DNA of 13,701 nt from JBLHKS01 sp047620505 (GTDB lineage Bacteria > Verrucomicrobiota > Verrucomicrobiia > Verrucomicrobiales > DEV007), in NCBI GenBank assembly GCA_047620505.1, contig JBLHKS010000184.1, positions 1 to 13,701 of the forward strand, read 5' to 3'. Below, one piece after another: positions 1 to 5,926 of the stretch. Both the position numbers and the translations under genes were made by a program. Under the pieces are notes generated by a model, which had not been told where the DNA came from, did not search any database, and worked only from the letters and a program-made list of their open reading frames with translations. Every line of letters starts with the position of its first letter. Within the stretch, counting starts at the first letter, position 1.

Positions 1-99
1 CCTCGACCGCCACGCACTTCATGCTGAAGACCTACAAATTCAACAACGTGCTGATGAAGCAGGAGCACAAAGAAGAGCGCCTGGCGGTCAGCGCGTAGG
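1..99. repeat. left copy of the 99-bp terminal direct repeat
   Basis: The first 99 bases match the last 99 bases (13603-13701) exactly and in the same orientation. This is seen directly. The repeat stops at the base after position 99 and, on the other side, just before 13603, where the flanking sequence is unrelated. Its exact length equals a k-mer size commonly used by metagenome assemblers, so the simplest reading is the overlap of a closed circular contig of 13,602 bp. A true short repeat flanking the locus is the alternative. Confidence 0.95.
3..98 (+). pseudogene. C-terminal end of an unidentified protein (possible transposase relic)
   Basis: A frame open from the window edge gives 31 residues rich in Lys and Glu, including MLKTYKFNNVLMKQEHKEE, and stops at TAG (96-98). 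The residue mix looks like genuine coding sequence rather than a random frame. I do not recognise the family. Its place next to REP-like hairpins suggests the tail of a mobile-element protein, but that is a guess. If the window is circular, the frame upstream (from 13500) has no ATG, GTG or TTG start before the repeat, so only a relic would be present. If the window is a fragment, the gene continues to the left. Confidence 0.4.
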
Positions 100-138
100 T
101 GAAAGGCAGGCGCTACTCGCAAAGGCGCCTCATTTCCA

Positions 139-183
139 GCGCCAACGGCGCGACCTCATACCAGCCTGGGGCAACGCCCTAGG
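139..183. repeat. REP-like pair of hairpins with AAC loops
   Basis: Two inverted repeats sit 13 bp apart. The first is GCGCC-AAC-GGCGC (139-151). The second is CCTGGGGC-AAC-GCCCTAGG (165-183), eight pairs with one G-T wobble. Both have the same three-base loop. Read as protein, the stretch gives NGATSYQPGATP followed by a stop, a string I remember from spurious ORFs in Verrucomicrobia and Planctomycetes genomes. This suggests a dispersed REP-type element of the PVC group. The structure is seen directly; the family and taxon link is from memory. The rest of 100-298 shows no gene. Confidence 0.6.
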
Positions 184-298
184 TAATTCACCAAACCTCG
201 TCAAAGGGCTGCAGGCCCGACTCATCTCATGGAATCGTCGACATAAAAAAGTTCGGGAAGATCGGGCGCTTCTCCAGCAACGGCCCGCGCCGCGCCCA

Positions 299-883
299 TC
301 AAATAGCCAACAACCGCGATGCGGCCAACCGCGCGCCACTGACTTTCAGACTCAATCGCTTGAGTCGGTAGTTTCCGCTCTTGAGCTCCTTGCTCGCGGA
401 TTTTGTCAGCAGGACCTCGCCGTTCTCCGCAAGCTCCTCGCCCAGCTTTGAAGCGAGATTCACTTCATCTCCATAGAAATCGTCATCCATGAGAATGCTG
501 GGCCCGAAACCGATGCCTATCGACGCTTCAATGTCATTCTCCTTTGCTGTCTCCCGATTGCTTTGAGCGAAACGTTCTTTGATGCGAAGAGCGGCGCGGA
601 TAGCCGAAGCCGCCGTCGCGAAAGTGAGGAAGGCGTTGTCCGCCTCAAACTTGACCACCATGCCGCGCAGTGATGTCGTCACCTCGTCGACGATATCCCG
701 CATACGATGAATCTTGGCCAGATGATGAATGATCCCGTGCCGTTGAACGGACATGGAAAACCCCGCCATATCAAGAACCAGCGCCGCCCGCCTCCGCTGG
801 AATCGACGGACGATTTTACGATCGATCGAAGATCGAGAATCCCGTCCACGTTGGGGGCTGCCGCCTGGGACTGGCGTCAGCAA
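299..883 (-). CDS. small class III adenylate/guanylate cyclase-like protein
   Basis: This is a 194-residue stand-alone cyclase homology domain. Signature elements appear in order. LDMAGFS carries the first metal Asp (D38). KFEADNAFLTF holds K78 and the second metal Asp (D82), with Ala where the usual Gly precedes it. IGIGFG follows near 122, and then YGDEVNLASKLGE (137-149) with the transition-state Asn (N142). The Arg that normally follows that Asn is Lys (K146), so activity or specificity may be altered. No membrane segment, HAMP or sensor domain is present, so it should be cytosolic. The start is TTG at 881-883: between it and the in-frame stop at 980-982 there is no ATG, GTG or TTG. No clear ribosome binding site precedes it, but the upstream gene ends 16 bp away, which fits translational coupling. 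The first 30 residues are basic and may not all be translated. Its product could be cAMP, cGMP or a pyrimidine cyclic nucleotide, or it could be a non-catalytic binder. Confidence 0.85.
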   Translation of the reverse strand: MLTPVPGGSPQRGRDSRSSIDRKIVRRFQRRRAALVLDMAGFSMSVQRHGIIHHLAKIHRMRDIVDEVTTSLRGMVVKFEADNAFLTFATAASAIRAALRIKERFAQSNRETAKENDIEASIGIGFGPSILMDDDFYGDEVNLASKLGEELAENGEVLLTKSASKELKSGNYRLKRLSLKVSGARLAASRLLAI

Positions 884-899
884 GCCGGACGGATCGGGC

Positions 900-1835
900 T
901 CAAGCCAGCGTTGAAAAGGTGGATGATTCCAGAAACAGAAAAAGATATGCGGTTCCTTTTGGGCGATGGGAAGGATAAGCTAGAAGCGGCGTAGGCGCTG
1001 AAGCGAGGCCTTCGCGAAAGTAGTGAACGGAGCATGATCCGCCGTTATCCACCATGATCGCCCGTTGTGCACCCAGACCTTGGATTTCCTGACCCAAATC
1101 TTCGAGTTTGCCGTGCTTCATCAGGACGATGAACTCGCCGGTCTCCGTTACGCCCAGCAGATTGTGAAAGTAGCTCGATTCGCGTTCGAGACCGTCGGCC
1201 GCCTGGGTGAGCCTGCCGAACGCTTCATCGCTTGGCGATTCGATTGTCTCCATGAACACCTTTCGCAGTCGAGTCCATCTCTGGATAGTTTCCGTGGTTG
1301 CCGCCGGGTGAATTCCGCGGGGAAGCCTGTAGAGGTGCGCTGGGTCCGCAGTTTCGACCACCAACGATTCCCATACGGACTCGTCATCCCAGAGCGTCGG
1401 CGGACCCGAGATGGCCCAATCGAGTCGCGCGAGAGATTTCGAATCCGACTGGCCGCGCATTATTGAAAATCCATCGGCTCCGTAGCCTATGAAATGGTGG
1501 TCGCGCCGGCTGGCGCCAGGCGTCTCCCCATCGACAAACATAAATTGCGGCGTCACACCCTTGAACCACGCGCCGCAGCGGGGATTTGCCCAAGTGTTCC
1601 GGACACTGACAGCCAAGCATGGCCACTTGGTCATCTCCGCTCCGCCCGACTGTTCCGACATTCGATTGGAGACGGCGGAGGCGTGTTCGGCGATTGTCTT
1701 CCGGCATCCTCCCGACGACACGCTGTCAAGCACATCTTTCGCGCTACCGGGCGCCCGGGACGCGAGTGACAACTCGGCGCGCCGCAATTTGTCCACGCGT
1801 AATGCGAGTCTTTGATTTATCGAGAAAGACGCCAT
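900..1835 (-). CDS. divergent phosphodiester glycosidase (NAGPA/DUF2233)-like protein
   Basis: This 311-residue protein resembles the NAGPA family (phosphodiester alpha-N-acetylglucosaminidase), whose members hydrolyse sugar-phosphodiester bonds. Three elements support this. DWAISGPPTLWDDESVW (139-155) matches the family's A-x-SG-P-x-L stretch. LGVTETGEFIVLMKHG (227-242) matches the 'gvt.dG.l.l...dG' strand. GLGAQRAIMVDNGGS (253-267) matches the 'lGa..AinLDGGGS' motif, with Asn for the first Gly. A Pro-Ser-x-Arg-Pro stretch and a hydrophobic strand (286-302) close the domain as in the family. There is no signal peptide, unlike typical exported or lumenal relatives, so it probably acts in the cytosol. 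The N-terminal 60 residues have no recognisable match, and M59 or M68 could be alternative starts. ATG at 1835 is chosen because GAAGG lies 13 nt upstream. It heads a two-gene operon with the cyclase-like gene. Family assignment is moderate; substrate is unknown. Confidence 0.7.
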   Translation of the reverse strand: MASFSINQRLALRVDKLRRAELSLASRAPGSAKDVLDSVSSGGCRKTIAEHASAVSNRMSEQSGGAEMTKWPCLAVSVRNTWANPRCGAWFKGVTPQFMFVDGETPGASRRDHHFIGYGADGFSIMRGQSDSKSLARLDWAISGPPTLWDDESVWESLVVETADPAHLYRLPRGIHPAATTETIQRWTRLRKVFMETIESPSDEAFGRLTQAADGLERESSYFHNLLGVTETGEFIVLMKHGKLEDLGQEIQGLGAQRAIMVDNGGSCSVHYFREGLASAPTPLLAYPSHRPKGTAYLFLFLESSTFSTLA

Positions 1836-1848
1836 CTGTATTGATTTT

Positions 1849-1853
1849 CCTTC
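1849..1853 (-). promoter_or_regulatory. ribosome binding site of the NAGPA-like gene
   Basis: Minus-strand GAAGG lies 13 nt before the ATG at 1835-1833. The spacing is slightly long, but it is the only purine-rich stretch nearby and supports this start over M59 or M68. Confidence 0.45.
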
Positions 1854-1950
1854 GTGCCGCCAGAATAGCTTGAGGCGCCGTTAGGCGTATGGCAATGATT
1901 TGCAGGAATTGACGGTCGGTCCCTTGGGCCTGATTTGAGACGCAATACTC

Positions 1951-1954
1951 AGGA
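1951..1954 (+). promoter_or_regulatory. ribosome binding site of the HD-ROK gene
   Basis: AGGA lies 6 nt before ATG 1961, at standard spacing, and fixes the start of the 1318-residue protein. Confidence 0.7.
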
Positions 1955-1960
1955 AGCGAA

Positions 1961-4900
1961 ATGAACTTACCAGACTGGTGGCGACAGGCGCCAAACAAAC
2001 CGGAGAAAGCGTTCCTATCCATTGTCGCTGTGGGATGCCAGTCCGACCGTGATGCCCGGAAGATTCTCAAGGCGCTTGACTGGTGCAAGGAGCAGCACGA
2101 GGGCCAGTTACGCGGGAACGGCGACTCCCCCTATTTCGTGCATCCAATCCGGTGCGCGCTGAGTCTGGCGGATGAGTTGGGGGTGTTCGATCCTGTTATG
2201 ATCACCGCCGCGTTGCTTCACGACACGGTGGAGGACACCGACGCCTCGCGCGAAACCTTGAAACGCAAATTCGGCGCTCAGGTCGCGGAGCTTGTTCATG
2301 CGGTGACGCGTTCGAGCGATAAGGAAAAACGACCCAAGGACAAAATCGGCGACCGCGCGGGCTGTCCCTATATACAACGCGTCATTGAGGCCGGGGATGC
2401 CACGGTGATCCTCAAGCTTGCGGACAAAATCGATAATCTTAGAGACGCCGTAAACCATCCCAGCGCGAGGAAGCGCGGGATATACGTGAGGGAGGCGTTT
2501 CGCGTCTATGTGCCACTTTTAAGCCGCCTGCGGGACAAGCGGGTCGCCTCTCTACTTCGAAAATTGCTTGGCGGCGCGCTCAAGCGATTGATTCTATTGG
2601 ACGACATGCGGCTGTCCCTTCGGGAACGCTACCTCCACGGAGCGCGACTGCTGGCGGCCGCCATGGATTCCTGCGAAGACGGCGGCTCCTTTCAGTTCAT
2701 CCATCCGGACCGGAGGGAGCTGGCGCAGCAGCGGCTCCTTTTCAATCCGCGATTGGACAGCTGGCTCTATCTTGAGGGTGAGCGATTTGTCAAACGATCT
2801 GAATCGCCGCGCGAGTTGTTGCTTCTGGCGCTGAACCGCACGATTGTCGTGGTAGGCAGCCGCAAGCAGCGGCTCCTCCACGGTCTGGAGGAGCCGGATA
2901 CGGACAAACTGCGTGAAGAGGAATTCTGGCAGGGGGTCGCGGAATCGCTACGGGCGCTGCGGGCGTTGTCAATGCGAGACGATCCCCCGAGCTGGTTCCT
3001 GCCGATGTTGAGCCCCGGAAACACCGAGTATCTAATTTTGCTGTGTCATTCGAGGCTGATCGTGCCCTCCAACCGGAATGCACCGCTCCCTATGCGCGGT
3101 CCGCGTCCCCATGCCTTCGCAAATGTACTGGAGCATTATCGTATCCTGGCTCGTCCCGCCGACATACCGCTCTGGCGGGCGCTGCTTGAATTTCTCACCC
3201 TGGAGCCGGAGTCGGTGATACGCAGTTTTGACGGTGTTGTTTCTCTTCGGCGCGTCGGCGCGGTCGCGAAGGGAGCCAGAAAGCTGCTTCGCGAAGGGAA
3301 AGACGGCCCGTCCGCGGAGATTCTGGCGTCAATGCGTTTGACGGCGGAGCATCTGGATTTCGTGTGCACGCGCCGACAAAGAGTCACCAGATCCGAAGCG
3401 GCCCTTGTCGCGGAGCGCCGTCTCGCTGAGGCCTGGAATCTGCTTGGGGAACACAGCTGCGACCTGAAGTCGATCACTGATCCTGACTGTCGACTGCGCC
3501 AGGAGCCTTACGGCCTGAAAGGCCAGAGCGCGGCGACAAAACTGGAATGGATTGGTTATCGCGACACCCTCAAGTTCTTCTCCGAAGGTGGCGGCAACGA
3601 CAAAGCGGATCACCGACTGAAAAAGCATTTTGGAACGATAGTTGAGCGCCTGATCGACAAGTATTCCAATGTTCGGAAAAGCGTCGTTTGGATCCATTTT
3701 GACACGCTAGAATTTCGGAAACGGCTTCCCCGCATGAATGCCATGGCCCAATGGGAACCCTATCTGAAAAAGGCGGGACGATCTGACGATCTGGAGGAGC
3801 TTGGAATCACCATCGTCGAACGGCTGCTGAAGTCCGATCGTGGCCACGACCTCCATGTGAGGGCGTTGCCGTCCAGGCGGTTTGCGCTGATGGATCGAGT
3901 GCCAGAGGCGATCCCGACGGAGATCGACGCGGTGGAACGAGCCAAATTTGCCGCCTCCGCGATCTTTGACGCGTTCATTGACGCGCGGTTGGATCACTCG
4001 GAGCCGCTTTGGATGCCGCGCGTCTACCGTATCCTCGACAGCATGGAAGCGCTCGATCCGGAGGGGGTGCAGCGCGTCGACATCCGCCTTCATCGCGATA
4101 CCGGGGAGGAAACAAGATCCTTGTATTTTCCGTTGGCGCAGGTCGGAGACGGCGCCGCGAAACAGGCGAGGCGCAAGGAAGCCTTCGCCCGCTACCTCGC
4201 GTTCAGCGTGTATAACGCGGGATTGATCCGGCGGTTGAGCGGCGCAACCGTGGAATGTCATGCCCCCCCCCGCTCGCGGAGGCGAGGGCTGAACGACGAG
4301 GATCTGATCGCGCGGGTGGCCCGGGTCGAACGCGATTTCGGAATCGAGCACGCTTACAGAAAATTCATCGAAACGTTCAATCACGACAATTTTGAGATAC
4401 GCGCGCACGATTATGCGAATGAGGGCCGGCCGTTTCTCAAGGAGCACATCGGCAGGGGGCGTTTTCTGGGTGTGGATATAGGCGGCACGGACATCAAGCT
4501 CTGCCTTTTCGACAACGGCCGGCCCGGCCCGTCTCTCACGGCGCAGGCGATCGGCCGCGCCCCGACATTTCCCAAGGGAAGGCAGATTCCCCTGGAACTG
4601 TCCGAATTTGTCGATCATATCCTCGATACGATAGACGGCTGGCTGAAGCGACCGGGAACCACCTGGCGCACACTCGACGGAATCGGGGTGTCGTGGCCTG
4701 GCGCGGTTCGCGGCGGTCGCATCGCAGGGGGCTCCGGCGTCCTGCGAAAATTGAAGTCGGACGGAGCGAGCCTGACCAACGCCGACGCGTCTGCCATTCA
4801 TTCGCTCGATCTTCCCGCCGCGATCCGCGCCGGACTGCGGCGCCGGTCGATCGCGACCCGGGATCGGTTGTCGGTCATCGTAGAAAACGATGGAAACGCA

Positions 4901-5917
4901 GAGGCTTACGGCAACTACTGCCGTCGTTTACTGGAGGGCGGGGTGCCGGGATCCGGGCGCATTGTGCTGAAGCTAGGCACGTCTCTCGCGGGCGGGCGGA
5001 TCGACGGAGACGGTGTGATTGCGGACGATGTCTCCGAATACGGGAAGCCGTTCATGCTGCTCAACGCGCCGAGGTGCGACGCAGACAACACCTGGCCCAT
5101 GGGGATCGCGCGGGAATACGTGTCCTCTTTTGCCGTTCGTCGCTTGTCGCGAATCTTTGAATTCAACGACGCACCGCTGTTCGGAAATCTTGATGGAACC
5201 AATTCCGACGATGTTCGCGGCAGCATTCTCGGCGGAATTGAATCCCATGAGATTGGAGAGCTTTTGGATCTTTATGCCCATCTCGACGAAAACGGCAGGC
5301 TGGGCGATCTGTTGGTCCGGCATGACAACAAGCCGCCGCGGCGCCCGTTGCACGACCTGCCGCGATGGGGCGACGGGGACGAATTAGACGAAGACGAGCG
5401 CGCCATCCTGGCGGGTTACGTGCGTCGCCGCGGCCAGGAGATGGCGAAAAAAAAGGCCGGCAAGCGGGAGCAATGGCGCGCCGGCATCAGGAGGACTTTG
5501 TGGATCCTTCAGGGGGCCCTGCCGGCTGTCGACGGATTGGCGCCCGGAGAGCTGCCGTCGGATTTCTCGGCAGGCAATCTGAGGAAAAAGGCCTATGGCG
5601 CCGCCGCCTTGTTCAGCCAGCTCGGTCTTCAACTCGCCCATCTGGTGGCGTTGCTTTACAATGCCTACGGAAAGAGCGCGTTTCGCGAGGCAATCCTCGC
5701 CGGGGGCGTCCTGACAGGCAGCACAGGCGACTTTGTTCAGTGGCAGGCGGAACGATTTCTGACCAAGTACTACTACCGCCTCTACGGTCCCGGCAAGGCC
5801 TTGCCGAAAAACGCGTTGGTTCGGATCTCGGCAGACGATGCACAATGGCCGGCGGACTCCATGGGGCCGTTCGGCGCAGCCATGCTCGCCAACCGCCGAC
5901 TGTGCCAGCGCGAATGA
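1961..5917 (+). CDS. RelA/SpoT-type HD hydrolase fused to a ROK/hexokinase-like kinase
   Basis: This is a 1318-residue protein. Residues about 35-190 form a ppGpp-hydrolase (HD_4) domain. GQLRGNGDSPYFVHPIRCA contains R51 and the metal ligand H61. LLHDTVEDTD holds H87, D88, E91 and D92. KLADKIDNLRD holds D155 and N159. All metal and catalytic positions known from SpoT/Rel are present; the Thr three residues after the last Asn is Asp. Residues about 230-830 match nothing I recognise. A C-terminal ASKHA kinase domain follows: FLGVDIGGTDIK (phosphate-1 loop, D839), VENDGNAEAYGN (E975-N976-D977, the ROK catalytic Asp motif), LKLGTSLAGGRIDG (phosphate-2, G1006-T1007) and ILAGGVLTG (adenosine motif, about 1246). 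The ROK zinc-binding CxC signature is absent, and a charged insertion occupies about 1127-1180. The likely roles are to hydrolyse an alarmone-like nucleotide and to phosphorylate a sugar or sugar-like ligand; coupling of the two is inferred. It is cytosolic, with no membrane segments. It converges on the gene below, 9 bp from its stop. Confidence 0.9.
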   Translation: MNLPDWWRQAPNKPEKAFLSIVAVGCQSDRDARKILKALDWCKEQHEGQLRGNGDSPYFVHPIRCALSLADELGVFDPVMITAALLHDTVEDTDASRETLKRKFGAQVAELVHAVTRSSDKEKRPKDKIGDRAGCPYIQRVIEAGDATVILKLADKIDNLRDAVNHPSARKRGIYVREAFRVYVPLLSRLRDKRVASLLRKLLGGALKRLILLDDMRLSLRERYLHGARLLAAAMDSCEDGGSFQFIHPDRRELAQQRLLFNPRLDSWLYLEGERFVKRSESPRELLLLALNRTIVVVGSRKQRLLHGLEEPDTDKLREEEFWQGVAESLRALRALSMRDDPPSWFLPMLSPGNTEYLILLCHSRLIVPSNRNAPLPMRGPRPHAFANVLEHYRILARPADIPLWRALLEFLTLEPESVIRSFDGVVSLRRVGAVAKGARKLLREGKDGPSAEILASMRLTAEHLDFVCTRRQRVTRSEAALVAERRLAEAWNLLGEHSCDLKSITDPDCRLRQEPYGLKGQSAATKLEWIGYRDTLKFFSEGGGNDKADHRLKKHFGTIVERLIDKYSNVRKSVVWIHFDTLEFRKRLPRMNAMAQWEPYLKKAGRSDDLEELGITIVERLLKSDRGHDLHVRALPSRRFALMDRVPEAIPTEIDAVERAKFAASAIFDAFIDARLDHSEPLWMPRVYRILDSMEALDPEGVQRVDIRLHRDTGEETRSLYFPLAQVGDGAAKQARRKEAFARYLAFSVYNAGLIRRLSGATVECHAPPRSRRRGLNDEDLIARVARVERDFGIEHAYRKFIETFNHDNFEIRAHDYANEGRPFLKEHIGRGRFLGVDIGGTDIKLCLFDNGRPGPSLTAQAIGRAPTFPKGRQIPLELSEFVDHILDTIDGWLKRPGTTWRTLDGIGVSWPGAVRGGRIAGGSGVLRKLKSDGASLTNADASAIHSLDLPAAIRAGLRRRSIATRDRLSVIVENDGNAEAYGNYCRRLLEGGVPGSGRIVLKLGTSLAGGRIDGDGVIADDVSEYGKPFMLLNAPRCDADNTWPMGIAREYVSSFAVRRLSRIFEFNDAPLFGNLDGTNSDDVRGSILGGIESHEIGELLDLYAHLDENGRLGDLLVRHDNKPPRRPLHDLPRWGDGDELDEDERAILAGYVRRRGQEMAKKKAGKREQWRAGIRRTLWILQGALPAVDGLAPGELPSDFSAGNLRKKAYGAAALFSQLGLQLAHLVALLYNAYGKSAFREAILAGGVLTGSTGDFVQWQAERFLTKYYYRLYGPGKALPKNALVRISADDAQWPADSMGPFGAAMLANRRLCQRE

Positions 5918-5926
5918 GCGTCGGCT

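Larger units (their letters stand above)
1836..1960. promoter_or_regulatory. divergent promoter region between the NAGPA-like and HD-ROK genes
   Basis: This 125-bp spacer separates genes that point away from each other, so it must hold both promoters unless transcripts enter from elsewhere. On the plus strand TTGACG (1909-1914) is a good -35 match, but the hexamer 17 bp later, GATTTG (1932-1937), is a poor -10. No minus-strand promoter stood out. No clear palindromic operator is visible. The host's promoter consensus is unknown, so exact sites are weakly supported; the regional call follows from gene orientation. Confidence 0.45.

Noticed and set aside
1065..1815. Several plus-strand open frames of 60-133 codons
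   Set aside because: They lie opposite the NAGPA-like gene, have arginine- and proline-rich shadow composition and show no family motif; the minus-strand frame has recognisable motifs and a ribosome binding site.
299..1835. Pycsar anti-phage system (cyclase plus effector)
   Set aside because: The cyclase-like gene has no TM or TIR effector beside it; its partner is a NAGPA-like protein, so the known architecture is not met.
3707..4801. A 364-codon minus-strand frame opposite the HD-ROK gene
   Set aside because: Although long, it is antisense to a stretch leading into clear ROK motifs, is rich in Arg, His and Pro, and has no recognisable domain. It is a GC-rich shadow.
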